From positions 11,520,501-11,584,500 of the forward strand of contig OX465282.1 in NCBI GenBank assembly GCA_949987705.1: 64,000 nucleotides of DNA. Reading direction: 5' to 3'. Of the stretch, positions 1 to 11,251 are shown in pieces. The position numbers and the translations under genes were made by a program. The stretch comes from Thereva unica (Eukaryota > Arthropoda > Insecta > Diptera > Therevidae). The notes beneath the pieces are model-generated. The model was not told the origin of the DNA. It searched no databases and saw only the letters and a list, made by a program, of their open reading frames with translations. Within the stretch, counting starts at the first letter, position 1; the number at the start of each line of letters is the position of its first letter.

Positions 1-780
1 GTTGTTGCTGTTGTTGTTTGCTTATTCTGTGTGTGTAATGTTGGCGAAAATTCCTCTTCTGTAAAATGCAAAAATTGTCGCTGTTGTCATTATTATGCAC
101 AACTGGACGATGGACATCGGCTGCTGGGCCCAACAACAAGGTGTACACACATTGATTCTGAATGAATATCATCTAGTGGTGATCTTTTGTCCATTTTCCA
201 TTCTACATAACATTTATATGTTCGCATTGTTATGGGGCGATATGGACAATGTGGAGTTGACTAGAATGTTTTGCGGAGAGAACTACTATGATGATGATGA
301 TTATGGTGTTGTCGTGAAAGGATTCAATAAGGGATTGCATGAATAGGAATTGGCAGTATAGAAGGGCTTCTGTAAGTGCACTAAGGCAACCCCCACGTTT
401 CTGTGGTCATTCACTATCAGTAGTTACATGCGACATAACGACTGACCAGACTTGGTGACTTTATCACTCATTGAATCATGCCAATTTATTATCGAGTTGT
501 CTGTTTTTTGCAAAGCATTGTTAAGAACAGAACTTTGTTGTTTGCAAGAAATGTGTTTAGAGAATAACAACAGATGCAGAATAACTTCTATCTGCAATTT
601 GGGCTGGAGGTTGTTATTTTTCTTATTTTAATAATATATTTTCAAACTTTCTTCGGTAACAAAATCACAATGTGATCAAATCTAGATCTACACTCTATGC
701 AATTCAAAATTTCTGGTATCTAGTTTACAACTTTAACTAATAACGCGGTTATATCAAAAATTTGTAAAATAAATTTTTAT
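1..780. other. AT-rich non-coding DNA
   Basis: No coding or repeat family is recognised here. The first 20 bases are GTT/GCT trinucleotide-rich. The one short open frame (95-346) has no family features and an amino-acid composition typical of random AT-rich DNA. Confidence 0.5.
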
Positions 781-1080
781 TGCATAATCTATATAAATAT
801 AATGGGAGTGTCTGTCTGTGATTTAAAAATAATTATGTTTTTTCTATTTACCTCATATTAAACCAAAATCACGCATTTTTAAAATTTTTGTCTGTCTGTA
901 TGTCTGTCTGTCTATTTGACCGGGCTAATCTCGGAAACGACTAATCCGATTGGGATGGGGTTTTCACTGGAAGATTCAGTATTTTTGCGAGCATGTTTTA
1001 GGCTATTTGTATATTCTTTATATTAGCTTCATCTGTATGTATGCATGTATGTAATGTATTTAGACAAATCTTGCAACTCG
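781..1080. repeat. Probable interspersed-repeat tail with (GTCT)n
   Basis: The stretch contains a short GTCT/TGTC microsatellite (about 889-914), followed by a phrase meaning roughly 'gaccgggctaatctcggaaacg' and then 'ccgattgggatgggg'. Phrases of this style (TGTCTGTCTG followed by a conserved ACCGATT...GATG block) are common in insect interspersed repeats. The family cannot be named from this single copy. ATGTATGT-like simple sequence follows at about 1035-1060. Confidence 0.35.
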
Positions 1081-1107
1081 AATTTGACCCACTTCCATAT
1101 AACCGAT

Positions 1108-1202
1108 TAGGGAATCCAATCCCGCAAATGCGGAATCCCGCATTATATTTTCGGGATCAGTAATGCGGGACTAGACATGCGGGATCCGCGGGACTCGCGG
1201 GA
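1108..1202. repeat. Cluster of GCGGGA / TCCCGC motifs
   Basis: In about 95 bases the hexamer GCGGGA or its complement TCCCGC occurs at least six times, as tandem direct copies on the right (TGCGGGAT, CGCGGGAC, CGCGGGAT) and inverted copies on the left (ATCCCGCA). The surroundings are AT-rich. The block could fold into several alternative hairpins. No function is assigned. Confidence 0.5.
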
Positions 1203-1773
1203 TTTTGGGCAGTAGAATCACCTCTTATAAGAACCAGGACTTAGTAGTGAAATATTTCAAAGTAGGATAGATTTAAGCCCTTTCGAACACGAGTCGACTG
1301 ATTTGCAATTCCAGTTGCACACGCAACTGTTTCGTGATCTTGTCGGTGTACTGAAGTGGGAATCCATACACTGGTCGACAGAAACGATACCGATTTGAAA
1401 CTACTAGAGTGAACTGTTCACGTGCGACTTTTCAAGCCGGTCAGAAGCGTTTCCAGTTTCGTGGTTGAACTTCACTTAACGGAGGGCCTTAAGCCTCAAT
1501 TATACTGGACGCAATGGGCTCCACAGACCGGATTGAAATGTTAAAATGAGTTTCAATACAGAGAAATTATATTGAAGTGTTTATATTAGACGCAACAGAA
1601 TGGAAAAGATCGGATTAAAGTTTCAAAAATTTGGAACTAAAAATTTTAAGCTTAAGTCCGAAAATTTTCGAAATATTGCCGAAATATTAGGAAGCGGGTA
1701 CAAATGACATTTGCATTGGTTTGATTTCGTTAGTATAACCAGCAAGCTCCGTTGCGTCCCGTATAATGGCACA

Positions 1774-2078
1774 GTTACATAGCAGCGTTGCGTTGCGAAG
1801 CTTAGCTGAACATAACTTTTCTCATCCTAATCACATAACAGCTTAGCGTTGCGTTAATTGACACACAAAGTTCCGTCAAGTATTGTAAAGTGTCAACCAA
1901 ATTGCCTGAATTTGTTTTATAAAAAAGTGAAAGTTTGTTAAATTGCCAACTGAGTTTATGTCTCGCGTAAAAGTTGTACCATGTTCAACTCATGCGTGGC
2001 GTTGCGCGCAATGCGGCAAGTCCAATTTAATTACATAGTTTTAATTTTGGCAGCAGCTACGCAACGCTGCTATATAAC
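1774..2078. mobile_element. MITE-like element with ~20-bp inverted ends
   Basis: The left end (1774-1793) reads GTTACATAGCAGCGTTGCGT. The right end (2059-2078) is its reverse complement with one mismatch, and the inner 15 bases (ATAGCAGCGTTGCGT) match perfectly. The roughly 305-bp interior has no coding capacity and repeats the GCGTTGCG motif. No clear target-site duplication is visible, so the exact ends are uncertain. Related ACGCAA phrases at 1509 and 1591 suggest that the element may extend further left. Confidence 0.5.
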
Positions 2079-2328
2079 AGGGTCTTAATTAAGACTTCAC
2101 ACTCCACAAAATATTTAAATTCGTTAGTTGAAGATATCTGCCTACTAAGCAATACAGCAATAGCACAAAATCAGCTAAGTGTATATATGTAGGTGTATCC
2201 GAACGTGACCAATTACTGGGTTTCCATGCAGAGTTTACCCACAGTTAACTCAGAGTAAGCGCCAATAGAAACGCGGGTTGAGTAAAGTTTCGTTAAATCC
2301 AAGCAAACCACGAAACTCGTTGGATATT

Positions 2329-5300
2329 TATTTTTTTTTTTTATGTGGCAGTGCTAAACTCAGGAATCACCCTTGGTACTACTAGTCCGTCATTTCGTTT
2401 GTCACGTCATGGTGCAATGTCTAGCAGCAAGCTTAGTACGGGGGGGGATAGGTTAAGGGTTATGGGGGTGAGAAAGGGTGTTGAAGAAGGTGGCGATGAA
2501 CCCCGCGTTTGAACTCTTGGATGTTGTAGGAGCTCGGAAATACTGACTGCGAGAGATTATTCCACAGTCGAGTTGTTCTATTTACAAACGAATTCATATC
2601 TTGTTGAGTGCGTGAAAGGGGGAGTTGTAGGTAAAGGGAATGAGACGAGTGGGCTAATCTGGTGTTGCGGTTATAATATTGCCGTGGAGGCAGGAGAGCG
2701 TTTATTTCGGAGGAACAGTCGCTATAATAGTAGCGATAAAATTTTGTTAGTGCTGCTACATTCCTACGGTGGCTCAAGGGGTCGATGGTGGAGCAGGCCG
2801 TGTCGTCATCAATTAATTTAAGGGCCTTTTTTTGGACCTTATCTAACCATTCCAAGGTGGTTATCGACGCGCCGCCCCAGACGAGGGAGTTATATTCGAG
2901 AAGAGGCCGAATGTAGGATTTATAAATAACAACGCGGGCCGATGGCTGGAGGAGGAACTTGCACCTCTTAAGAAATCCCAAGCACTGGGATGCTTGTTGG
3001 GCGATTTGGAATATGTGGTCATTCCATCGCAAGTCTTTGGCTAATGTCACGCCTAAGATGTGTAGGGATGGGTCGGCCTTTAGTTCCACGCCATCCACTG
3101 TCAAGGATGGTGAGGTGTTGATCTTTTTCTTGGAAATAAGACTGTACTTGGTTTTGGAGGGGTTGAATTTGACGCGATTCTTTGTTCCCCACTCTAATAT
3201 AAGTTCAATGTCGTTGTTAATCGACTTTGACATTAGTTCGCGATCATCAAGACAGGATCTGGCATGAGTCTGTCTTGTATCGTAGCTGTAAGAGTTACGC
3301 AGGGTACCGTCGTCAGCGAAGCTGAGAAGTGGGTTGGAGGGGATTGAAAGTAGATCATTTATAAAGATAAGAAATAGGGCTGGTGATAAAATTGACCCTT
3401 GGGGGACCCCCGCAGAGATAGGGTGGGGTTCAGATTTGATGCCATCCAATACTACCTTAATTGAACGGCCGGAAAGGAAATTCTCAATATACTTCTGTAA
3501 AAGTGAGTCGATTCCAATAGCTTTGAGTTTAGCTAACAAGGCTAAGTGCCAAACTCTATCAAAAGCCTTGGAGATATCCAAAGCAACCAGACTGGATTCA
3601 CCTGATCCATGCAAACTTCGGCTGAGGTGTTCTGTGTCGGAAGCCATACTGTCTGTCGTTTATGAGTAGGTTGGATTCTAGATATCCCATAAGTTTTTTG
3701 TTGATTATCGTCTCCATTGTTTTGGAGAGAATAGAAGTAATTGCTATTGGGCGGTAGTTAGAGGGGTCGCTGGAGTCACCTTTTTTCGGTATTGGCTGTA
3801 CATGGGCAAGTTTCCAAGAGTCTGGATAGACTCCGGAAGAGTATGATAGGGCAAAAAGTTTGCGCAGAGGTTTAGCCAAAGGTGAGGCGCATTGTTTTAA
3901 GACGATAGGGGGTATATTATCGGGTCCAGTGGATTTATTGATATCGAGCTCCTTGAGGCACCTGTACACCTCGCGAGTCCTGAAGAAAACCCTGTCCATT
4001 AAATGAGCGCTGTGCTCGAGAACCGGGGGTAGCATATCAGTTTGGGGTAAAGAAGAATTGGCAGCAAACAGAGATGCTAATAAATCGGCCTTGGATTTTC
4101 TGTCTGTTATTACCTTCTCATCGTGGATGAATGAAGGAGTTGTGGATGAAGTGAAATTCTTCTTAATGGAGCTTACCAAGGACCAGAAGTTCTTGCTACC
4201 AGAGGTTGCATTAAGGAGTTTACTTCTCAATTTGTTGTCAAATGAATTTTTGACATTCCTGATGGTGACTTTACAGGAATTTCTTAGTTTTATATACTCT
4301 ACACGGAGCGATTCACTAGGGGAGCTCTTGTAAGCTCGAAAGGCGGCTTCTTTATTTCTGATTGCATTCATACACTCCTGATTAAACCATCTGTTGGGCC
4401 TAGCCTTCACAGATTTGGTAGAATGAGGAATGAACAAATGCATTCCTGCCTGTATGATCCTAGAGATACGGATAGCGGCAGAGTTGACGTTTTTGTTTCG
4501 GAAACACTGGTTCCAGTCAGTAGATTGGAAAAAATTAATAAGCCCCAGCCAATTGGCCTTCCCATAATGCCATACAGTTCTTTTGACTGGTTTGGGAGGG
4601 GTGGGAAATTTAAATGGGAAACTAGCGCTAACTAAGGAGTGGTCCGAATTGCCGAGAGGTGAATCAACTTCGACGGAGTAACGTGCTGGATGAGAAGTTA
4701 AAAAAAGATCAAGGAGATAGGTTCCTTGATCAGCAACATCAGGGACTCTTGTGGGATGATCCACAATTTGGTGCAAATTATTGGCGTCTGCAAAGAGCTA
4801 GACGTCTTTGCCAGAAACACTGGTGCCATTTGAGTAGGTCAGCCATTTTGCGTTGTGAACATTGAAATCACCCGCAACGATGATTTCACACTCAGGATTG
4901 GACGACAAAAATCCCGAGATTTGTTCGGAAATGGTATCAAAAGATGAAGTGGAGGCTTCGTTACTTATGTTAGGACTTCTGTATAGGAAGCAGAAGAATA
5001 TGACGTGGCTTTGGAATATGATTTTAACTCAAAGATAGTTAAAATCTGAAGTCGTGTTTGAAAATATTTTATAATAAGCCACGTCATCCCTAACAAATAT
5101 GGCAATACCCCTATGGGGGGAGAGATTGTGCACTAAAGTGTACCCCGACACCTGGTAATGACCTAAGTCAGTATCGGGTGATATTTGGGTTTCACTAAGT
5201 GCGAAGATTGGGGGTTTATAAGTCGATAAGTGGCACTCAACAAAAGAAAAATTCGCATGAAGTCCACGAATGTTACAAAAGTCAATACAAAAATTTGACT

Positions 5301-5388
5301 TGTAACGGGACTTCGGTTGCGCGGGCTCAATCGCCACGTTTTCGGGGATAATTCCCGGCATTACATTTGCCGCAACCATCAGAGTCAA
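2329..5388 (-). mobile_element. LINE 'family A' copy, minus strand
   Basis: A non-LTR retrotransposon lies on the minus strand. Its 3' end is marked by a run of T on the plus strand (poly-A of the element, about 2329-2342), followed inward by a 3' UTR of roughly 115 bases and then a broken ORF2 with endonuclease and reverse transcriptase. Related pieces of the same family lie at 6235-6975, 33309-33569, 39067-39125 and 54890-55034, which shows that it is dispersed. I could not find a target-site duplication. The 5' end is uncertain: ORF1 is not recognised upstream of 5388. The domain order and motif style suit the Jockey/CR1 side of the LINE tree, but the clade is not settled. Confidence 0.85.
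2460..5388 (-). pseudogene. Broken LINE ORF2: endonuclease-reverse transcriptase
   Basis: This encoded the target-nicking endonuclease and reverse transcriptase of the LINE. The N-terminal part (5388-5029) has the phrase ICNIRGLHANF-like start and ALSETQISP. The frame then meets a TGA at 5029-5031, continues through an endonuclease core with AGDFNVHN (about 4855-4880), and meets a TAG at 4798-4800. It resumes through GNSDHSLV (endonuclease end) and HVQPIPKKG and NYRPIAITS (reverse transcriptase fingers). Near 3640-3660 a small deletion shifts the frame. The second part holds LDISKAFD, AGVPQGSILSP and the catalytic FADDG (residues 110-114 of the last segment), then the thumb, and ends at 2460. 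The first two breaks are single stop codons in an otherwise continuous frame, so the copy decayed after insertion. No RNase H follows. Confidence 0.88.
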
Positions 5389-5560
5389 TAAAATTTGTCC
5401 GCGTCAAAGTGTTATGCCTTTTGAGACGGGGAAAATTTTATCGACCGACAGATTTTAGCCGCGGCACCTGCAGGACCGAGATGCGAGAGAGGGTAGGGAG
5501 CAAGGGTACTTACTTGCGCCGTTCGTCGGTCCGGTCGTGTCTAGTGAAGGGTGATGGGCC

Positions 5561-6234
5561 TTCGCGTTAGACTGCGCTCGTTTTTTATGAGACTGTTTTT
5601 TATGACACTGTTTTTTTATTGTGTTTTTTTGTGCACGTTTTTAGTTTTTCCACAATTTTTTTTTCTTTTTCACAGTTCACAATTGGTTTTATTATTTTTT
5701 TTCTTCGGCGCGTTTTTCAGGGACCGGAACAGCACACGTCCGCACACTTTGCTGTCCAAATCCAATATATGTAAATATAACCGGGTTTTGCATATAGGTT
5801 TATTTAAGTGCGTTTACTGCACACATACCAACGGAGACACGACGTAAAATTACTTATCTATCACTTCAACCTAGAATCGTTTTGGAGTTGAATTGAGGGA
5901 AACAGTTTTCTGTAAACTCAAGGAATACTCTACCCCGGTTCATGAAAACACAGTAAAAATGAGGTTACTCTTCGACTAGGACAGGGCATTCCCCACGTGC
6001 GAGCTTACGGGGGTTACTCTCGCGGCTAATGGTATTGAATGCCAAACGAACTGCTGAATCAGTCACACTAAGGCTGTGTTCCGAAATATAACCCTGTATA
6101 ATGGGTAGTGAAAATGACGTCATTGGTTGATGCTATATTTTACTTGTGTGAACCGGTGTGACGTACTGGTAATCACAAAAATATAAGATATTGGAGGCTG
6201 GATGAGTCTCGAGTTATAAAACTTTCATGTGACC
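5561..6234. other. T-rich non-coding DNA upstream of the LINE
   Basis: Long T tracts lie at 5580-5710. An open frame here (5551-5847) is an artefact of poly-T giving Phe/Leu runs. The 5458-5575 part may be 5' UTR or ORF1 remnant of family A, but nothing in it is recognisable. Confidence 0.4.
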
Positions 6235-6975
6235 TGCTGTAGAAGTGATTGCTATTGGGCGGTAGTTAGAGGGGTCGCTGGAATCACATTTTTGCGGTGT
6301 AGGCTGAACATGGGCCAGTTTCAAGGAGTCAAGGAAATCTCCGGAGAAGTATGAAAGGGCGAAGAGTTTTCGCAGAGATTTAGCCAAAGGTGAAGCACAT
6401 TTTTTAAGAACCATAGGGGGGAATATTATCGGGGCTAGTGGATTTTTTGGAATCGAGCTCCTTGAGGCACTTAGACTTCACGAGTGCTGAAGGAGATTCT
6501 GAACTCTTTACAATGGGGGTTGCACGGTAGTATCAGGCAAGGAAGAGTTTGAGGCAAACAGAGGTGCGTCAGCCTTGGATTTGCTTCCTGTTAACACCTT
6601 ACCATCGTGAATGAAAGAAAGAGACGACGATGTGTTAAAAATTTTCCTGATGGAGGTTACCAAGGACCAGAAGTGTTAATGAGTTTATTTCTTAACCCGT
6701 CATCAAAGGATGCTTTGATTTACCTAATGGTAGTTTTGCAAGCGTTTCTCAACCTGATGTACTCGCGTCGGGATGATTCGCTCAGGTAATGCCGTACTCT
6801 CTATAGGCGGTTTCTTTAGCTTTGCTCGCGTTCATGCTCGCCTTGGCCTGATGGATTTTGTAGAATGGGGAATGAATAAACGCATTCCTGCCAATATGAT
6901 TTTTGTGATGCAGAGAGCGGAAAAGTTGTCATCGCGATTCTGAAAACACAGATCCCAGTCTGCAGGGACATACAT
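6235..6975 (-). pseudogene. Second family A LINE fragment (reverse transcriptase, 5' part)
   Basis: This is a colinear, diverged copy of 3729-4517 of the first LINE. It keeps the phrases VLKKCASPLAKSLRKLFALSY, LAHVQPTPQKCDSSD and NYRPIAITS, all of which align with the reverse transcriptase finger region of the first copy. Further 5' (plus strand 6600-6975) the nucleotide match continues through the linker between endonuclease and reverse transcriptase, with several indels. Both ends are abrupt and neither carries a poly-A, so it is an internal fragment left by deletion. It is older than, or more diverged from, the copy at 2329-5388. Confidence 0.8.
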
Positions 6976-8447
6976 ACCTACATATTTTGACTGATCACTT
7001 CTGTTAGACCTGTAAGCAAAAGATCGTTTAGATTTTGTCTTCCAGATCGAACAATTGTTTTGAATCCTTTCTTATGGTTTCCAGCACACCTAATCTGACT
7101 TACCTTGTTAAGTAAGACCAGGTCCAAATAATATTTTCAGCTCAGAAGCGTAAGTTTTTTCGAGGACATTTTCTTTTTTTGCACCCCTCACTCATATGCA
7201 GAGCTACTTGTCATACTATTAAAAGAAATTATTCAACAAACATCAACCATTAAAAGTTTGACCCGGCCCAACTCACCATATCGTCTTAAATCTCAACTCA
7301 TTGACCCGAACAATCTCTTCCTCAGAATTCTGTTACTATTTAAAGACTTAATAAATTTATAACAAAAAAAAAATGTTTTTGATTCCATTAGTCTTAATGT
7401 AATCAGATTTGTTCATTCTTTTTTTTTCGTTCATTGGATTCCAGGAATACGGAAGGAATTTAACGACCAAGAATCACATCTTGCGTGATTGCATGACTTC
7501 ATTCTGTTCCACAAATGACCACCACCAACTAGTATATACATATACCACCCACCCATCCAGGTACTTGATGTATACCTGGTCAAGTTTTAGCCTTTTTAGA
7601 GAGAAAAACAACAACAATAAGAAAAATGCCAAGCCATACACCACCACACACCATACTACACATTCTCCCAGTTAATGCTGTGTCTACCTTTATTCCTAGC
7701 CCTTCTCATACTGCATTCGCCGCAACTGCATCAATGCATTATGCACTATACACCATTACTACACACTATACTAGTGAAACGTTGTGTATAAATTCAATAT
7801 TGTACAGTGCTTCGGCTCTGCTCCTCTTGGTCCTCCTGCTCCTCCTTGCCTATCTTGAGCCATATTTCTATACCTTCCGACTTCCAACGAACGATACATA
7901 CTACAAAAGCTGCCCGTTTTCTCTACTCGCAGCCTTCCTTCATTTCTTGGCTCATTCGGGATTTTCAATGTGGATCCGGGACTTTTGTACCTGTTTCAGG
8001 TATGGCTTTCTACGGAAAAGTCAGACTTGCAGCCCGGGTTGCATGATGGTAAAGATTTTCGGTAAGGATTTTCCGCTTTCGATTTTCTGAAGTGCAGTCC
8101 AACATGCAATTTCATGGCTTATGCTGCTGCTGGAGAGAGGAGTGGTATCATGACTTAACGTTAAATGGATTTTTAAAGGTGATATAAAATTAAATGAATG
8201 ATGAAGAAATTTAAGCCACGGACAAAAAAGTTGGGGATTAATTAAAATCAAGTGCTTTTGGATTGGTGAAAAGTATTTTCGATTAAACTTTTTTAAAGAA
8301 CATATAATTTAGATTAATTATATATTCTTTACTATTTACTAATTATTAAGCACTTGTTTCGTAGAGGAGATGTGAAATATGAAAATATTGAATCAGATCC
8401 AATCAATTTTAGTTTTGCACTTTGAATTCACTTTCAAAATACTATCT
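6976..8447. other. Non-coding DNA
   Basis: AT-rich sequence with A tracts near 7360 and 7605. The longest frame (7626-8090) is rich in Thr/His/Ser from ACA/CAC repeats and then in Leu from a CTC/CTG run. It has no domain that I recognise and lacks support on either side, so I do not call it a gene. Confidence 0.45.
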
Positions 8448-9593
8448 ACCCTAGGGCCTTGATCAAATATTCGCACTTCGTCAGCTAATGGAAGAAGGAA
8501 TTCATTGTGGCGAACGAACTGCCGTTGTTTCCATCGATTTCAAATCCGCTTTCTATTGCATCGATTGGAACAGCTTGTTGAAAGTCTTGGAAACCGAGCA
8601 CGCGCCATTGAGAATCATCCAACTTCGAAAAAGCGTCGTACGATGGCTCAACCAGCAGCGTTCGTATTCGAAGCGACTTATCCAAGGAGTTCCCGGTTCA
8701 AACGGATGTCCGACAAAGAGACGTCGCTTCGCCACTTCTCTTCAATGTTGTGATCGACGCGATTATGCGTGAAGCTTTCGATGGACGACTCGGAGTTCGA
8801 TACGACGACCACAACTTCGTAACCTACTTAATGTTCGCCGACGATAGCGCCATCTTCGCCAACACGGATGCCGAACCAACGGACATCTTATACGACATTT
8901 CCCGCATCGCTCAGTCATACGAGTTAAAAATCAATACAGAAAAGACCAAAGTGCTCACAACGGACGGATCGAGAGCCAGTGTTCACCTCGATGAAACCCA
9001 AATCAAACAGGTTCCGATGTTCAACTATTTGGGATCATTGGTTGAGGAAACGAAAGTAGCATCGACGACGTCCGACTTTCACAGCCGCATCGGCCACTCA
9101 ACAGCAAACTTCGCCTCGTTCAAGTGGTGCATACGGAAACGAACAAATATTTCCATCAAAACAAAAGTTCGCCTTTACGAACGTTGATCCCTCCGATTCT
9201 TCTTTACGGATCTGAAACGAGGACACTGCTCAAACTGGACACTGATCGAAGAAGAAATTCAAAAACGTCGATTACGGTGATTTGGATATGTTTGCCGAAT
9301 GGATGATAACCTCATGCCACGGAAACTTCTCTGGCGAGACCGTCCCGCATGCTGGAGAATCCAGCGATCGGCACCGAAGAAAACCTGGCTAAAGAATATC
9401 GAGAATGACCTAAAAAATCAACGGTAATAAGTTACCGAGGCTCGAGAAGTTGCCAAAAACCTGCAAGAATGGAAACGAATCGTGAATAGAGTTCAAGACC
9501 CAGCGGCACGGACAGCAGCGTATCCGTTGCAGGGACGTCCCGCTCGGACCGTCAGCTAACGGATCAAAGAAGAAGAAGAAGAACCCTAGGGCC
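8448..9593 (+). mobile_element. 5'-truncated RTE-like LINE with perfect 11-bp TSD
   Basis: The block 8459-9582 is bracketed by identical copies of ACCCTAGGGCC at 8448-8458 and 9583-9593. The 3' end is a short GAA repeat (about 9568-9582) following the 3' UTR phrase AACGGATCAAAG. The same end occurs in the second copy at 53610-54872. The perfect duplication shows target-primed reverse transcription with 5' truncation. The first preserved base already lies inside the reverse transcriptase. Confidence 0.88.
8459..9540 (+). pseudogene. RTE-like reverse transcriptase, C-terminal two thirds, frameshifted
   Basis: Reading begins in DQIFALRQLMEE and continues through VVSIDFKSAF (motif A). A frameshift near 8635 brings in VRIRSDLS and VQTDVRQRDVASPLLFN (motif B). 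The longest open segment (8750-9187) contains MFADDSAIFA (catalytic motif C), KINTEKTKVLTT and FNYLGSLVEE. Another shift at about 9180 precedes PPILLYGSET, and the tail holds RRRWFGY-like and PKKTWLKN-like phrases. VRQRD, where the family has VRQGD, is a substitution in motif B. The motif order matches RTE/BovB-type LINEs. Clade assignment is by recall of motif style, not by a tree. Confidence 0.85.
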
Positions 9594-9887
9594 ATGAGTT
9601 CAAATCCCACGGAGACAAAATTGGAGCTTCTGTTGAGTAGTTGTCAGAAATATAGTCCATACTATGGCAAATAGTTAAGTCATCAGACGTGAGTTTAAGA
9701 CCTTTGATCTGAGCTAAAAGAGTCGTAAAGATTTGACGGCAGCTTTCCATTTTATTTCAAAGTGAGTAAGGTTCGCACCTGGTCGAGCGAATATGCAGGT
9801 TCCTTCCGGAGATAATAGGGTTATATGCTAAGCTTGAGATCCTTTTTTTTTATGTGAAAGACTAGAGTCTCAGGAAACGCTGTAGAA

Positions 9888-10200
9888 CACTTAACTGACG
9901 AAGTTAGTTATCCAGCTTCTATATGTCTTCGCACCCCTTTTTTGGAATGTCTTGAGCAAAAACGGTCCAGCATAGTTAGCACCATTAGTATGATCGGGTT
10001 TGAGTAACTCTCGAAGCCGGGGTCCCATGAACTGTGTTGAACATGTTGTGCGAGCACAGGTAACACATTTCAAAATGTAGGAGCGCACTGTAGCTCACCT
10101 CCAATAATTCAGAAGGATTGCCAACGATTCGTGAGGTTTATTTGCGTCTCCCCATGTATTGTAGACAAATGAGTACGAGTCATGATTAAATGATCAAATC
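9888..10200 (-). pseudogene. BEL/Pao-type integrase fragment
   Basis: On the minus strand a short open frame (10088-9891) has RSYILKCVTCAR, then FMGPRLRELL, then NYAGPFLLK and RGAKTYRSWI. This is the familiar order at the zinc-binding region to first catalytic Asp of BEL/Pao integrases (CxxC, then the D-Y-A-G-P-F block). Here Asn replaces the usual catalytic Asp in DYAGP. Upstream, an in-frame stop interrupts ILLNYWR/ATVRSYIL. Only about 100 residues survive, and no LTRs were found nearby. Such an integrase would have joined element cDNA to the host chromosome. Confidence 0.75.
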
Positions 10201-10299
10201 TCTTAACACAGACTTTGAACTCATTCTTGAATTCGGCCACAAGAATCGAATCGGATTCAACCAATTAAAAACAAAGTACTGTCGTATCTCCACCAAAAC

Positions 10300-10405
10300 C
10301 TGGGGTGGTAGCACGAAAGTTTTTTCAATCGACCTCTTCATACAAAAACCTTGAATTTTTGTATGAAGAGGTCGACTGAAACAATTTACATGCTACCACC
10401 CCTGG
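10300..10405. repeat. ~105-bp hairpin (inverted repeat)
   Basis: A perfect 20-bp inner inverted repeat (10330-10349 with 10357-10376) encloses only a 7-base loop. The outer arms also pair: 10302-10313 (GGGGTGGTAGCA) with 10391-10402. The arms together are about 45 nt with a few mismatches. It is probably a miniature foldback element. No target duplication was identified. Confidence 0.75.
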
Positions 10406-10439
10406 ACCGACCTTCGCTTTATTTTAGTGGACATGGATA

Positions 10440-10492
10440 ATGTAACAGCCGACCCATTTCTTAATATCCCGGGCTTGACTTTATCTAACGAT
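10440..10492 (+). pseudogene. Old LINE reverse transcriptase, left half of split
   Basis: The plus strand reads TADPFLNIPGLTLSND up to the insertion point. Removing the younger LINE (10493-12772) and one copy of the duplication gives a continuous reading, LGLTLSNDLRWNFHI in style, like the ILGVTLAKDLRWNDHI segment of family A. So a LINE thumb-region fragment was the insertion target. The left half is only about 17 codons long and could not be identified without its right half. Confidence 0.65.
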
Positions 10493-10802
10493 TTTTTTTT
10501 TTTTTTAAGCATTTTTATTTTCATATCTTATATCTAACATACTAAAAATGTAGCTAGTGCTTAAAGCTACTTATTCTATCCTATTCTAAACTATCTAACT
10601 TACTGACCCTCAGCAGGCGCTCTAAATTACTCACTATCTTATCTAGCTTATGCCTTTCGGCTAAAAACTTATAATTTTTTTTTTCTTTTCCTTTAAAGAT
10701 CTTTATTTTATTTTTAGCTTACTTCTAAGAAAATTTAGTGGAAAGTAAAAACTTAGAAACTATGTATATATATTTTTTTGTATAACATAAAACTTAGGCT
10801 AC

Positions 10803-11110
10803 TTAACTTACTTAGCCTAACTAGCCTAGTTATCTGGGCAGGAGCTAGCAGAAGCAGTGTTGATTCAGCTGGCCCCCGACCAGGCGATGGGGTTCCATGG
10901 ACTCGAGGTGTGATAAGCGTTAAGAGTTCATGGAAACCCACCCTACTCCCCTAATAAAACAAAAATCTTAAGCTATTTTAATGCTAAAAAGAGACTATCT
11001 GGGCGGGGACAGCGGAGGTGTTACTGCCTCAGGTGGCCTCCGTCCAGGCGACGGGCTTCCATAGATCCGAGTTTGAGAGAACAACAGGGGTTCATGGAAG
11101 TCCGCACCGT
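10803..11110 (-). repeat. Direct repeat of ~168 bp in the LINE 3' UTR
   Basis: Two related blocks start with TATCTGGGC (near 10831 and 10998). Each contains a CCAGGCGA block, a TTCCAT(G/A)GA phrase and, 45-50 bases on, a GTTCATGGAA phrase that can pair with it. Tandem 3' UTR units of this kind occur in several LINE families and may form the structure recognised by the reverse transcriptase. That role is inference. Confidence 0.6.
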
Positions 11111-11251
11111 TAACCTAACTTACTTAGCCTATATTTATTACTTCCGTAAAAACTAGATCTAAATCCTATATAGCCTAGGCTACTCCTTAAAAATAAACTA
11201 GTCTATAAGTAATACTAATCTATATTATTTGATAGGGCGAATACGCAACAT

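Noticed and set aside
5551..5847. 98-codon frame, very hydrophobic
   Set aside because: Runs of Phe and Leu come from poly-T tracts; not a membrane protein.
7409..8090. Overlapping frames of 88 and 154 codons
   Set aside because: The protein is Thr/His/Ser-rich from ACA/CAC repeats and Leu-rich from CTC/CTG, with no domain and no homologue that I recognise.
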